Source: Stappia indica
GTDB lineage: Bacteria; Pseudomonadota; Alphaproteobacteria; Rhizobiales; Stappiaceae
Reading direction: 5' to 3'
Length of the DNA: 64,000 nt
Assembly: GCF_009789575.1 (NCBI RefSeq)
Contig: NZ_CP046908.1
Span: forward strand, 1,736,001-1,800,000
A model generated the notes under the pieces. The model was not told where the DNA came from. It saw nothing but the letters and a program-made list of their open reading frames with translations, and did not search any database. The translations under genes were made by a program, and so were the position numbers. Positions within the stretch are counted from its first letter, which is position 1; every line of letters begins with the position of its first letter. This document shows positions 8,591 through 19,267 of the stretch, in pieces.

Positions 8591-9391
8591 ATGAAACACG
8601 TCGCGATCATCGGCTACGGTGCCATCGCCAGCCACGTCATCCGCGCCATTTCCGCGTCCTCCGCCGTACAGCTCGGCGGCGTGATCGGCCGCGCCGGACG
8701 CCTGGCCGCAGCACGGGAGGCCGCCGGCCCGAACATCGCCGTGGTCGATAGCATCGACGGCCTCGCGACCCGTCCCGATCTGGTGCTGGACTGCGCCGGC
8801 CATCCGGGCCTGATCGCCCATGGCGCCGCCATCCTGGAACGCGGCATCGATCTCGTCAGCGTCTCCGCCGGTGCGCTGGCCGATGAGGAGCTTTATGAAA
8901 CGCTGGCAAAGGCGGCCTCCGCCTCCGGCGCCCGCCTTCGCATCGCCTCCGGCGCCATCGGCGGTCTCGACGTCCTGTCGGCGGCGCGGCGCGGCGGGCT
9001 CGACCGGGTGACCTATCGCGGCCGCAAGCCGGTCGCCAGCTGGCGCGGCACGCCGGCCGAAACCGTGCTCGACCTCGACAGTCTCGCGGACGCCCGGATC
9101 CATTTTCGCGGCACGGCGCGCGAGGCCGCGCGCCTTTACCCCAAGAACGCCAACGTCACCGCCAGCGTCGCCCTTGCCGGCATCGGCTTCGACGCGACCG
9201 GGGTGGAGCTCGTCGCCGATCCGGCCTGCACCTCCAACTGCCACGAGCTGGAGGCGGAAGGCGCTTTCGGCAGTTTCTCGCTGCGCCTCAATGGGTACCA
9301 GCTGGCCGACAATCCGAAGTCGTCGGCCCTCACCGCCATGAGCATGATCAACGCCGCGCTCTCACTCGAAGAGCCGATCCTGGTTGCGTGA
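8591..9391 (+). CDS. Aspartate dehydrogenase family protein
   Basis: This 266-residue enzyme belongs to the L-aspartate dehydrogenase family (oxidises aspartate to iminoaspartate with NAD(P)). The N-terminal Rossmann motif is GYGAIASHV; the family C-terminal domain is visible as YPKNANVTASVALAGIGFDATGVEL and the final SALTAMSMINAAL helix. A GGAG site precedes the ATG. Iminoaspartate feeds quinolinate and hence NAD synthesis, or spontaneously gives oxaloacetate. The gene is divergent from the molybdenum hydroxylase and directly upstream of a LysR gene. Nearby 3-hydroxyanthranilate dioxygenase also leads to quinolinate, which makes the pairing notable. Confidence 0.83.
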   Translation: MKHVAIIGYGAIASHVIRAISASSAVQLGGVIGRAGRLAAAREAAGPNIAVVDSIDGLATRPDLVLDCAGHPGLIAHGAAILERGIDLVSVSAGALADEELYETLAKAASASGARLRIASGAIGGLDVLSAARRGGLDRVTYRGRKPVASWRGTPAETVLDLDSLADARIHFRGTAREAARLYPKNANVTASVALAGIGFDATGVELVADPACTSNCHELEAEGAFGSFSLRLNGYQLADNPKSSALTAMSMINAALSLEEPILVA

Positions 9392-9444
9392 GCCCGGTCG
9401 ATCAGGTACCGGCTGAAGGCGCGCCTCTCGCGCAAGGACGGCCG

Positions 9445-10398
9445 ATGAGCGAACCGACACCGAAGCATTTCCGCATCGTCGAGCGGATCCTGACCCGGCT
9501 GAAGCTGAAGCAGCTTCGCCTGCTGGTGGCGGTCGAGCGGCACAATTCGATCCTGCATGCCGCACGCGAGCTGAACCTGTCGCAGCCGGCCGCCACCAAG
9601 CTGATCAAGGATCTGGAGACCGACTTCGGCGTCATGCTCTTCGAGCGGACCAACCGGGGCGTCGTCCCGACCATCTACGGCGAGGCGCTGGCCCGCCACG
9701 GCAAGCTGATCTTCGCGCAGATCTCTCATGCCGCGCAGGAGCTCGACGACCTGTCGGAAGGCTCAAGCGGCCGGATCGTCGTCGGCACGCTGCTGGCCGC
9801 CTCGGCCTTGCTTCTGCCCCGCACCATCGCCCGGGTCCTCGCCGAAAAGCCCAACCTGTCGATCAAGATCCAGGAAGGCACCAACGAGGTGCTGATGCCG
9901 GCGCTGCGGTCCGGCGAGCTCGATCTGGTGGTCGGACGGCTGCCAACGCACCGGCACCGGGACGAGCTGCTGCAGGAACGGCTCTACGAGGAGAAGGTCA
10001 TCGCCGTCACCCGCGTCGGCCATCCGCTGCAGGAGCGCAAGAAGGTCACCTTCGCCGACATGATGGAGTACGGCTGGATCCTGCCGCCGCCGGAAACGAC
10101 CCTGCGCCGGCAGATCGACATGGTCTTCCTCGATCACGGCCTGTCCTCGCCGATCAATGCGGTGGAATCGGTGTCGTTCCTCGCCAATCGCAGCCTGCTG
10201 GTCAATTCCAGCATGATCGGCGTCCTGCCGAGCCACGTCGCCGAGCAGGACATCGCCGCCGGCATCCTCGCCCGTGTCCCCTGGGACGTCCCGATCCCCA
10301 TCGGCCCGGTCGGCGTCTCCTACCGCAAGGGCCGCAGCCTGACGCCGGCCGCGAGCTTCTTCCTGGAGCAGCTGCGCCAGGTCGCCGCGACCTTCTGA
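9445..10398 (+). CDS. LysR-family transcriptional regulator (GbpR-like)
   Basis: This 317-residue protein has an N-terminal winged helix-turn-helix (LKQLRLLVAVERHNSILHAARELNLSQPAATKLIKDLE) and a LysR effector-binding domain from about residue 95 (SGRIVVGTLL onward). Its style resembles the GbpR/galactose-binding-protein regulator subgroup. I prefer the ATG at 9445, preceded by AAGGAC; a GTG at 9388 overlapping the previous stop would add 19 residues that do not look like LysR sequence. It most likely controls the aspartate dehydrogenase and the divergent hydroxylase through the palindrome at 8515-8537. It ends 7 bases from the convergent TRAP permease gene. Confidence 0.88.
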   Translation: MSEPTPKHFRIVERILTRLKLKQLRLLVAVERHNSILHAARELNLSQPAATKLIKDLETDFGVMLFERTNRGVVPTIYGEALARHGKLIFAQISHAAQELDDLSEGSSGRIVVGTLLAASALLLPRTIARVLAEKPNLSIKIQEGTNEVLMPALRSGELDLVVGRLPTHRHRDELLQERLYEEKVIAVTRVGHPLQERKKVTFADMMEYGWILPPPETTLRRQIDMVFLDHGLSSPINAVESVSFLANRSLLVNSSMIGVLPSHVAEQDIAAGILARVPWDVPIPIGPVGVSYRKGRSLTPAASFFLEQLRQVAATF

Positions 10399-10405
10399 AC
10401 GGGTT

Positions 10406-11668
10406 TCAGCGGATCAGCACTGTCGAGATCGACGGCGCCCAGCTCAGCAGCAGCAGCACCGCGGCAACCGCCGCCAGGAACGGATAGAGCGCGCGGAAGA
10501 TCGCCATCGGCTTCGCCCCGCTCATCGCCGAGGCGATATAGAGCCCTGCTCCCACCGGCGGGGTCAGCAGCCCCAGCACCAGGTTGAGGCAGACGATCAC
10601 CCCGAACTGGAACGGGTCGATGGCATAGTGGGTCTGTGCGATCGGCAGCAGGATCGGCACCACCAGGATCACCGCGGCGATGCCGTCGATCACCATGCCG
10701 ATCAGGAACAGCGCCAGGTTGACGATCAGCAGGAAGACGAAGGGATCAGAGGTAAGCGTGGTGATCTGCGCCGCCAGCTTCTGCGGGATCGCCTCGTAGA
10801 TGATCACCCAGCCGAAGACATTGGCCGAGGCGATCAGGAAGATCACGAGACTGGAATTTGCGGCGGTGCGCACGAACAGCGCGCCGAGCCGGGTGATCTT
10901 CAGCTCGCCATAGACGAAGCGACCGATCACGAAAGCCACCAGCGAGGCGACCGCCGCCGACTCCGTCGGTGTCGCGATGCCCAAGAGAATGCCGCCGACG
11001 ATGGCCAGCGGAATGAGCGCGGCCGGCAGGCAATCGCGGATCGCGGCGAGCGCCACGCCCGGCGACATCCACTCGCCCTTCGGGAACTGCTCCTTGAGGC
11101 CGACCAGCGCAACGATGACGAAGAAGCTCGCCGAGAGGATCAGCCCCGGCAGGATACCGGCCATGAACATGTCGCCGATGGGGATCTGCGCCAGCACACC
11201 GTAGATGACGAACAGCATGGAGGGCGGAATGATCGGCGACAGCAGCCCTCCGGCCGCCGTCGTCGCGGCGGCGAACTCCCGTCGGTAGCCCTCCTCCTCC
11301 ATCGCCGGCACCATGGCCCGCGACATCACCGCGATCTGCGAGGCGGCCGAGCCGATGATCGCCGCCATGAACATGTTGGCGAGCAGGTTGATATAGGCAA
11401 GACCGCCGCGAAACCCGCCGACGAAGACCCGCGCTGCCTGGATCAGCCGCTGGGTCAGGCCGCCCTCGTTCATCAGCTCGCCGGTGAGCATGAACAGCGG
11501 GATCGCCAGCAATCCATAGCTCTCGACACCGGCGAAAAGCTGCTGCGCAAAGCTGGAATACAGCACCTCGTTGCCGCTCGCCTGAATATACCAGACCGCC
11601 GACAGGCACAGCACGAGGCTGATCGGCACGCCGGCGAAAAGCAGGACCAGAAAGACGACGCCGGTCAT
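10406..11668 (-). CDS. dctM: TRAP transporter large permease (DctM type)
   Basis: This 420-residue inner-membrane protein is the substrate-translocating subunit of a TRAP importer, a sodium-driven uptake system. About 12 hydrophobic segments are visible, and the family signatures include IPLFMLTGELMN, GGLLSPIIPPSM and the ATPTESAAVA region. Its ATG overlaps the small-permease stop (ATGA), so translation is coupled. It is the last gene of the operon 3-HAO, dctP, dctQ, dctM on the minus strand. That context suggests uptake of an aromatic or amino-aromatic carboxylate, but TRAP specificity cannot be read from this subunit. Confidence 0.93.
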   Translation of the reverse strand: MTGVVFLVLLFAGVPISLVLCLSAVWYIQASGNEVLYSSFAQQLFAGVESYGLLAIPLFMLTGELMNEGGLTQRLIQAARVFVGGFRGGLAYINLLANMFMAAIIGSAASQIAVMSRAMVPAMEEEGYRREFAAATTAAGGLLSPIIPPSMLFVIYGVLAQIPIGDMFMAGILPGLILSASFFVIVALVGLKEQFPKGEWMSPGVALAAIRDCLPAALIPLAIVGGILLGIATPTESAAVASLVAFVIGRFVYGELKITRLGALFVRTAANSSLVIFLIASANVFGWVIIYEAIPQKLAAQITTLTSDPFVFLLIVNLALFLIGMVIDGIAAVILVVPILLPIAQTHYAIDPFQFGVIVCLNLVLGLLTPPVGAGLYIASAMSGAKPMAIFRALYPFLAAVAAVLLLLSWAPSISTVLIR

Positions 11669-12213
11669 TCGCCGCTCCTGCCTGCTGTTCCGAGCGCGGG
11701 AAGCGAACGCGACAGGTTCGCCGCCGCATGCAGCAGGAAACCGAAGGTGAAGAGGATCATGATCATCCAGATCCAGGCCTTGCGGATCCCCAGCGTGGTG
11801 GTCGGTTCCGCATAGATGAAGTTGAACGTGTTGCCCTGGAACGTCTCGATGTCGAAGCCGGCAGCTGCAAGGCCGGCGGGATCGAACCACAGCCAGCAGA
11901 ACCAGCCGAGCGCCAGGCCGAAACCGAGCGCGACGATATCGAGCGCTGCCGTGAGGCGCGCTCTCGCCCGGTCCGACAGCATGTCGCCGACCAGCGTGAC
12001 CGCGACGGCGCTGCGATCATGCACGGCAGCGGATGCGGCAAGGAAGGTCATCCAGATCATCGTGTAGATCGCCGCCTCGTCGATCCAGTAGATCGCCATG
12101 CGGGCGGTGCGCGTGGCGACGTTGATCAGGATCAGGACGGTAATAGCCCCCGCAAGCACGGCGGCCACGGCGATTTCGCAGCGCGCCCACAAGGCCGACA
12201 GGCGGTAGAGCAT
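11665..12213 (-). CDS. dctQ: TRAP transporter small permease (DctQ type)
   Basis: This 182-residue protein has four predicted membrane helices (near residues 13-33, 48-65, 90-107 and 140-165) and the family region WIDEAAIYTMIWMTFLAAS. It partners DctM in the membrane complex. The ATG at 12213 has a strong GGGAGGGAGG upstream; further upstream starts add a non-hydrophobic arginine-rich tail. A GC-rich hairpin occupies the gap between this gene and the binding-protein gene. Confidence 0.9.
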   Translation of the reverse strand: MLYRLSALWARCEIAVAAVLAGAITVLILINVATRTARMAIYWIDEAAIYTMIWMTFLAASAAVHDRSAVAVTLVGDMLSDRARARLTAALDIVALGFGLALGWFCWLWFDPAGLAAAGFDIETFQGNTFNFIYAEPTTTLGIRKAWIWMIMILFTFGFLLHAAANLSRSLPALGTAGRSGE

Positions 12214-12243
12214 CGCGGGACCTCCCTCCCTCTGGCCCGAAAC

Positions 12244-12276
12244 GGCGCGGGCGGCGACGCAACGCCATCCCGCGCC
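12244..12276. other. GC-rich hairpin between dctP and dctQ of the first TRAP operon
   Basis: GGCGCGGG (12244-12251) and CCCGCGCC (12269-12276) are 8-bp inverted arms, with an inner GGCG/CGCC pair in the loop. There is no T-run, so a stability or processing element is more likely than a terminator. Confidence 0.4.
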
Positions 12277-12330
12277 GGCAATCTCGGCGGATCGTCCGGG
12301 CGACACGACTGCCGCCCGGCGCATCCCTCC

Positions 12331-13963
<1,633 letters not shown>

Positions 13964-14066
13964 CTATGGCTCCCCGCACTGGCTGGCTCGCGCACGGCGC
14001 CGCTTCTTTCGGGGCCCCCGCCCCGCGGTCGTCCGCACGTTTTTCTCAGCCAAGGAGACGGCAGAG

Positions 14067-14087
14067 TGGTATGTCAATCAAATACCA
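14067..14087. promoter_or_regulatory. Operator-like inverted repeat upstream of 3-HAO
   Basis: TGGTAT and ATACCA flank 9 bases in the 257-bp gap between the 3-HAO and rpiR genes, in DNA much richer in A+T than its surroundings. The arms resemble GntR (TTGGTAT) or LysR half-sites. The gap otherwise holds no gene, and I see no convincing -35/-10 pair. Confidence 0.4.
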
Positions 14088-14220
14088 ATATTCGAAGCAG
14101 ATATAATGAAACCGGATAGCCAGCCCCTTCCGCAGCGTCGCTTTGCGCGCAGATGCGCAAGAACCGGCAACACCTTGCGCGGGAGCCTCGGTCGCGCTGG
14201 ACCCCGGCCGGAAAGGCCGG

Positions 14221-15102
14221 TCAGTCGCCGATGGGCTTGGGGCCCACATCCTTGGACAGCGGCACCAGCGAGGTGCGGATACGGCGCAGATATTCGCGCA
14301 CGCGCTCGGGCCGCTTGCGCGCGGCGCCGGCCGCCAGCACGTCGATGATCGCCACATAGGCAAGCCGCGAGGCGCTCGGCTTGTAGATGTCCTGATCTTC
14401 CGGCAGGTCGAGGCCGAGCGCGATGTCCGTGGCGCCGGCCAGGTCCGAGCCGGCCTTGGTCAGGCTCAGCGTCTGGGCCCCGTACTGGCGGGCGATGGCG
14501 ACGCTGTCGAGCAGCTCGGCCGGCGTCCCGCTCGCCGAGATCGCGAAGACCACATCGCCGCGTTCCAGCGTCGAGGCGATCATCCGCTGCAGATAGCCGT
14601 CCGAATGCGCCTCCGCCGGCACGCCGAGACGAAAGAAGCGGTTCGCCCCCTCCCGCGCCACGTTGGCCGACCCGCCGCCGACGCCGAAGAAGACGATCCG
14701 CCGCGCCCCGGCCAAGAGGTCGATCGCCGCCTCCACGGCCAGCGGATCGAGCTGCGCCCGCGCCCGGTTGAGCGTGTCCATCAGCGCGCCGAACACCTGC
14801 GCCACCAGCGCGTCCGACAGCGACCCGCTGTCGGGCGCATGCACGTCCATGTATTGCAGCGACACGGCCACGCTCTGGGCGAGGCGGATCTTGAAGTCCT
14901 TGAACCCGTCGCAGCCGAGCGTCTGGCAGAACCGGTTGACCGTGGCATCGGACACCCCGGCGCCCTGGGCGATCTCGCTCTGGCGCTGGTAGGCGATGGT
15001 CTCCAGGTTCGCCAGCACGTAGTCGGCAACCCGCTGCTCGCGCTTGGGGAAGGCACCGTCGAGCCGCCTGAGCTGCGCGATGATATCGATCACCTTGGAC
15101 AC
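14221..15102 (-). CDS. MurR/RpiR-family transcriptional regulator
   Basis: This 293-residue protein has an N-terminal RpiR helix-turn-helix domain (FPKREQRVADYVLANLETIAYQ, then SEIAQGAGVSDATVNRFCQTLG). A C-terminal SIS sugar-phosphate-binding domain (about 130-260; RRIVFFGVGGGSANVA, AISASGTPAELLDSV) follows. I chose the GTG at 15102, since upstream starts run into the ridA gene. RpiR proteins sense sugar phosphates or cell-wall derived ligands. Likely targets are ridA and the divergent peptide-importer operon, whose shared promoter region carries two TGAAA-N5-TTWCA-like sites. Confidence 0.88.
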   Translation of the reverse strand: MSKVIDIIAQLRRLDGAFPKREQRVADYVLANLETIAYQRQSEIAQGAGVSDATVNRFCQTLGCDGFKDFKIRLAQSVAVSLQYMDVHAPDSGSLSDALVAQVFGALMDTLNRARAQLDPLAVEAAIDLLAGARRIVFFGVGGGSANVAREGANRFFRLGVPAEAHSDGYLQRMIASTLERGDVVFAISASGTPAELLDSVAIARQYGAQTLSLTKAGSDLAGATDIALGLDLPEDQDIYKPSASRLAYVAIIDVLAAGAARKRPERVREYLRRIRTSLVPLSKDVGPKPIGD

Positions 15103-15148
15103 GCCCCCGGCCCCTTCCCTGCCATCCGCCCCGGTTTCCGGGGCAAGA

Positions 15149-15538
15149 TTAATCGGCTTTGTAGGCGATGACATCCATCTCGACCTTCGCATCCACCATC
15201 AACGGCGACTGCACCGTGGAGCGCGCCGGAGGGTGGGCCCCGAAATGCCGCTCGAACACGGCGTTGAAGCTGGAGAAGTCGCGGGCATCGTCCAGCCAGA
15301 CATTGACCTTCACCACATGCTCCAGCCCGCAGCCGGCCAGCGCCAGCACCGACTTGATGTTCTCGATCACCTTTTCGGTCTGCGCGACGATGCCGCCGGT
15401 GATGATCTCACCCCCTTCCACGGGCACCTGGCCGGAGACGTAGACGAACCCGCCGGCGGTGACCGCCTTGGCGAAGGGACGCTTCTGCCCGCCGGCGGCG
15501 AGATCGGCGGTGTCGTGACGGGTGATGCCCTTGGTCAT
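15149..15538 (-). CDS. RidA/YjgF family enamine/imine deaminase
   Basis: This 129-residue protein has the RidA fold: FVYVSGQVPVEGG near the N-terminus and the ARSTVQSPLMVDAKVEMDVIAY end, with the arginine (Arg-Ser) that binds the substrate carboxylate. RidA proteins hydrolyse reactive enamines and imines. Subfamilies include 2-aminomuconate deaminases, a possible link to the 3-HAO gene nearby; another option is clearing imines made by PLP enzymes such as the D-threonine-aldolase-like protein of the divergent operon. It is transcribed with rpiR (46-bp gap). Confidence 0.85.
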   Translation of the reverse strand: MTKGITRHDTADLAAGGQKRPFAKAVTAGGFVYVSGQVPVEGGEIITGGIVAQTEKVIENIKSVLALAGCGLEHVVKVNVWLDDARDFSSFNAVFERHFGAHPPARSTVQSPLMVDAKVEMDVIAYKAD

Positions 15539-15557
15539 GGAAATCCTCGGCTCAATA

Positions 15558-15602
15558 TGAAAGTTTCTTTCATTATCTACCGCAGTTTAGCGGGAAACTC
15601 AA
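15558..15602 (-). promoter_or_regulatory. ridA promoter with RpiR-like operator at the start site
   Basis: On the minus strand TTGAGT (15602-15597), 17 bases and TAGATA (15579-15574) form a sigma-70-like promoter. Directly downstream lies TGAAA-GTTTC-TTTCA (15558-15572, plus strand), a perfect 5+5+5 palindrome suited to a repressor. Confidence 0.5.
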
Positions 15603-15610
15603 ATTCCCGT

Positions 15611-15645
15611 TTGACAGTTTAGGCAGATTATGAAAATTTTTTACA
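15611..15645 (+). promoter_or_regulatory. Peptide-importer promoter region with second operator copy
   Basis: TTGACA (15611-15616) is a good -35 element. Near the expected -10 lies TGAAA-ATTTT-TTACA (15631-15645), an imperfect copy of the 15558 palindrome, exactly 73 bp away (about seven helical turns). The -10 hexamer itself is unclear. Confidence 0.4.
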
Positions 15646-15766
15646 CAACGAACAGCCGGCGCAGACACGGCAGATCGTGGGATGGCTGCACGGCCGGCGA
15701 CTGCACGTCGCCCGCCCGTGTAGCCCATTCGGGCTACCCAGAGGACCCTGTATTTGGAGGAATGGA

Positions 15767-17308
15767 ATGTTTCGGAACCCCCGCTGGAAAACCGTGTTCG
15801 CCGCGGCGATCGCGACATCCATGGCCAGCACCGCCTTTGCGGCCGGCACGCTGCGCTACGCCACTGTCGGCGAGCCGCCCAGCCTCGACCAGCACGTCGT
15901 CACCTCGGACCTGTCGACGACCATCGCCCACCACATGTTCGAGGGTCTCTACACCTTCGACGCCAGCAATTCGCCCGTGCCGCTTCTGGCCGAGAGCGAC
16001 CGGCTGGAGGATGACGGGCGCACCATCGTCATCACCCTGCGCAAGGACGTGACCTTCCACAACGGCACCGACATGACCTCGGCGGACGTGGTCGCCTCGC
16101 TGAAGCGCTGGGGCGAGTTCGGCTCGCGCGGCAGCCTGCTGTTCTCGAATGTCGAGAGCATCGAGGCGACCGGCGACCATGAGGTCACCCTGCGCCTCAG
16201 CCAACCCTTCGGCCCCTGGAAGAACCTTCTGGCCTTCATCAACGGCGGCCCGGCGATCTACCCGGCCTCCGTGATGGAAGGCGCCGGCAAGGAGCCGATC
16301 GCACCGGAAAACTACATCGGCACCGGTCCCTACCGCTTCGGCGAATGGCAGCCCAACCGCCATGTCGAGCTCGTCCGCTTCGACGACTACGATTCGCCGG
16401 AAGGCGAGGCGAACGGCTATGGCGGCACCCGCAAGGCCGAGTTCGATGCGCTCCGCTTCATCCCGGTTCCCGATGTCGGCACCCGCGTCAGCGGCCTGCA
16501 GGCCGGCGACTACGACTACGCCGAGAACATCCCAGGCGACCTCTTCGATGCCCTCGATGCCAGCCCGGACGTCACGACGATCCTCAACGGCGGCCCGATC
16601 TTCGGTCTCGTCTTCCTCAATTCCAAGGAAGGCCCACTGAAGGAGAACTTCGCCCTGCGCCGCGCCATCCAGACGGCGATCAACAAGACGCCGGCGCTTC
16701 AGGTCGCCATCGGTCCGGAGAAGCTGTGGCGTGCCAACGGCTCGTTCATGCCGCAGGGCAATGTCTGGTACACCGAATCCGGCGCCGAGAACTTCAGCAA
16801 GGGCGATGCGGCGGCCGCCAAGGAGCTGGCCAAGGAAGCCGGCTACAACGGCGAGCCGATCAAGTTCATGGTGTCGACCAACTACCCGTTCCACTACGAC
16901 ACGGCGATCGTCTACACCAAGCAGCTTGCCCAGGCCGGCTTCAACATCGACCTGCAGGTCTACGACTGGGCGACGCTCATCAAGAAGCGCGGCGAGCCGG
17001 ACCAGTGGGACCTGTTCTTCACCCATCACGGCTTCGTGCCGGATCCGATCCTGATCTCGGTGATGAACCCGAACTATCCCGGCTGGTGGGCCACGCCGGA
17101 AAAGACCGCGCTTTCGGAGAAGTTCACCGCCTCGGCCGATCCGGCGGAGCGGCAGAAGCTGTGGGGCGAGCTGCAGGCGCTCGTCTACGAGCAGGTCCCG
17201 ACCATGAAGACGGGCGACGTCTACACCTACAACATTGCCTCCCCGGCGCTTAAGGGCCTCGGCGAAGCAACCCTGATCTGGCCGCACTTCTGGAACGTCT
17301 CGAAGTAA
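15767..17308 (+). CDS. ABC transporter substrate-binding protein, peptide/nickel (DppA/family 5) type
   Basis: This 513-residue periplasmic protein has a signal peptide of about 25 residues ending TAFA-AGTLRYA. The mature protein follows the family 5 binding-protein pattern (TVGEPPSLDQHVV, then the LAESDRLEDDGRTIVITLRKDV region). The ATG at 15767 has an ideal GGAGG 6 bases upstream; a nearby ATG at 15762 is out of frame. It leads an operon with two permeases, two ATPases, an M81 peptidase and a D-threonine-aldolase-like enzyme, so an oligopeptide or peptide-like ligand, possibly with D-residues, is likely. Confidence 0.93.
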   Translation: MFRNPRWKTVFAAAIATSMASTAFAAGTLRYATVGEPPSLDQHVVTSDLSTTIAHHMFEGLYTFDASNSPVPLLAESDRLEDDGRTIVITLRKDVTFHNGTDMTSADVVASLKRWGEFGSRGSLLFSNVESIEATGDHEVTLRLSQPFGPWKNLLAFINGGPAIYPASVMEGAGKEPIAPENYIGTGPYRFGEWQPNRHVELVRFDDYDSPEGEANGYGGTRKAEFDALRFIPVPDVGTRVSGLQAGDYDYAENIPGDLFDALDASPDVTTILNGGPIFGLVFLNSKEGPLKENFALRRAIQTAINKTPALQVAIGPEKLWRANGSFMPQGNVWYTESGAENFSKGDAAAAKELAKEAGYNGEPIKFMVSTNYPFHYDTAIVYTKQLAQAGFNIDLQVYDWATLIKKRGEPDQWDLFFTHHGFVPDPILISVMNPNYPGWWATPEKTALSEKFTASADPAERQKLWGELQALVYEQVPTMKTGDVYTYNIASPALKGLGEATLIWPHFWNVSK

Positions 17309-17423
17309 CGCACGATCCCCTCGGTCCCCTCCGGCCTTTGCGAAACTCCGTCCCTAGGGCGACACTCGCAACAGGCCGGGGGCGGGCTGGCCGCCTCCCG
17401 ACATTTCGCGGAAAGTCACGCTC

Positions 17424-18371
17424 ATGCTCGGATATGCCCTGCGGAGACTGCTGACGCTCGTGCCGACGCTGCTCGCCGCCTCGCTGCTGGTCTTCCTTTT
17501 CGTGCACCTGATCCCCGGCGATCCGGCTGCCGTCCTGCTCGGCGATAGCGCCACGCCCGAGGAGATCGCCAGCCTGACGCGCGAACTCGGTCTCGATCAG
17601 CCGCTCTACACCCAATACCTGCTGTGGCTCGGCAACGTGCTGCAGGGCGACTTCGGCACGTCGATCTTCTTCCGCGTCCCCGTCACCTCGGTGATCGCCG
17701 ACGGCGCGGAGACCTCGATCCTTCTCGCCCTGATGACGATGGTCTGGATCGTCATTCTCGGCGTGCCCATCGGCGTCGTCGCCGCCAGCTATCGCGGCAC
17801 CTGGGTCGACCAGGTCACGTCCGGCGGCGCCATGCTCTTCGCCTCCGTGCCGACCTTCTGGCTCGGTCTCTACCTGATCCTGATCTTCTCGGTGACCCTC
17901 GGCTGGCTGCCCTCGTCCGGCTTTCCGTCCGTGACCGACGACGGCGGGCTCGCCAACCTGCGCTACCTCCTGCTGCCGAGCTTCACCCTTGCCGCGCCGA
18001 ACGCCGCGCTGATCATCCGCCTGGTGCGCGCCTCCATGCTCGACGTGCAGCGCGAGGACCATGTGCGCACCGCCCGCGCCAAGGGCCTCGCCCCGTGGAA
18101 GGTCTCGGTGAAGCACGTCTTCCGCAACGCGCTGATCGCCGTTGCCGCCGCCTTCGGCTTCACCTTCGCCGCCCTCGTCTCCGAGGCGGTGGTGACCGAA
18201 ACCGTCTTCTCGCTGCCCGGCATCGGCCGCCTCGTGGTGCAGTCGATCCTGCGCCGCGACTATCCCGTCATCCAGGGCGTCATCCTGGTGATCGTCGTCC
18301 TCTACATGGTCATCAATCTTCTGGTCGACCTCGCCTATGCGCGCCTCGACCCCAGGGTGTCGCTGAAATGA
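17424..18371 (+). CDS. ABC transporter permease, DppB type
   Basis: This 315-residue inner-membrane permease begins LGYALRRLLTLVPTLLAASLLVFLFVHLIPGDPA, the usual DppB opening. It has six predicted helices and the ATPase-coupling loop DHVRTARAKGLAPWKV. It pairs with the next gene to form the channel. The 115-bp gap after the binding-protein gene holds no gene and only a weak GC-rich fold. Confidence 0.92.
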   Translation: MLGYALRRLLTLVPTLLAASLLVFLFVHLIPGDPAAVLLGDSATPEEIASLTRELGLDQPLYTQYLLWLGNVLQGDFGTSIFFRVPVTSVIADGAETSILLALMTMVWIVILGVPIGVVAASYRGTWVDQVTSGGAMLFASVPTFWLGLYLILIFSVTLGWLPSSGFPSVTDDGGLANLRYLLLPSFTLAAPNAALIIRLVRASMLDVQREDHVRTARAKGLAPWKVSVKHVFRNALIAVAAAFGFTFAALVSEAVVTETVFSLPGIGRLVVQSILRRDYPVIQGVILVIVVLYMVINLLVDLAYARLDPRVSLK

Positions 18372-18414
18372 CCCGGACCCGTTCTCTCAAGCCGCAAAGC
18401 CAGGGAGCTGAGGC

Positions 18415-19266
18415 ATGACCGCGATCCTCACCATGGGCCGCATCTTCCGCGGGCGCTGGCTCGCCACCGCCGGACTGTGCTGGCTGATCCTGGTCGCGCT
18501 GGCCGCGATCTTCGCCCCGCTCGTCGCCCCTTACGATCCGCTGGAAATCGACCCGCTCGTGCGCCTGTCGCCGCCGAGCCTGGAGCACCTGTTCGGCACC
18601 GACCACTACGGCCGCGACAGCTTCTCGCGCAGCCTCTACGGCGCGCGCATGGCCATCATCATCGGCATCGGCAGCGTCGTCGTGGCGCTGATCGCCGGCG
18701 GCCTCGCCGGCATGGTCTCGGCCTATTTCAGCCGCCTCGGCCATGTGATCATGCGCGTCGTCGACGTGCTGATGGCCTTCCCGGCGCTGCTGCTCGCCCT
18801 CGTGCTGATGACCCTGCTGGAGCGCAGCGTCGTCAACACGGTGATCGTCATCGGCATCGTCTATGCCACCACCACCGCCCGCATCCTTTTCGGCATGACG
18901 CTGAAACTCAAGGGCGAGGTCTTCGTCGATGCCGCGACGTGTTCGGGCGCCGGCCATGCCAGCATCCTCTTCCGCCACATCCTGCCGAACCTCGTCTCGC
19001 CGCTCCTGGTGCAGGCAAGCTTCATCTTCGCCTTCGCCCAGCTGCAGGCCGCGGCCCTCGACTTTCTCGGCCTCGGCCTGCCGCCGGAAGTCCCGAGCTG
19101 GGGCAACATGCTGTCGGAATCGCGCATCTACGTCACCCGCGCCTCCTGGCTGCTGCTGTTCCCCGGCGCGCTGATCATCCTGTCCGTCTTCTCCATGAAC
19201 CTGGTCGGCGACGCCCTGCGCGACAGCATCGACCCGCGGTTCCGTAACGACATCAAGGGGGTGTGA
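18415..19266 (+). CDS. ABC transporter permease, DppC type
   Basis: This 283-residue permease shows the DppC hallmarks: the N-terminal helix (GLCWLILVALAAIFAPLVAPYDP), the periplasmic EHLFGTDHYGRDSFSRSLYGAR motif and the coupling loop FVDAATCSGAGHASILFRHILPN. It is 1 base from the downstream ATPase gene and acts with the DppB-type subunit. Confidence 0.92.
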   Translation: MTAILTMGRIFRGRWLATAGLCWLILVALAAIFAPLVAPYDPLEIDPLVRLSPPSLEHLFGTDHYGRDSFSRSLYGARMAIIIGIGSVVVALIAGGLAGMVSAYFSRLGHVIMRVVDVLMAFPALLLALVLMTLLERSVVNTVIVIGIVYATTTARILFGMTLKLKGEVFVDAATCSGAGHASILFRHILPNLVSPLLVQASFIFAFAQLQAAALDFLGLGLPPEVPSWGNMLSESRIYVTRASWLLLFPGALIILSVFSMNLVGDALRDSIDPRFRNDIKGV

Positions 19267-19267
19267 G

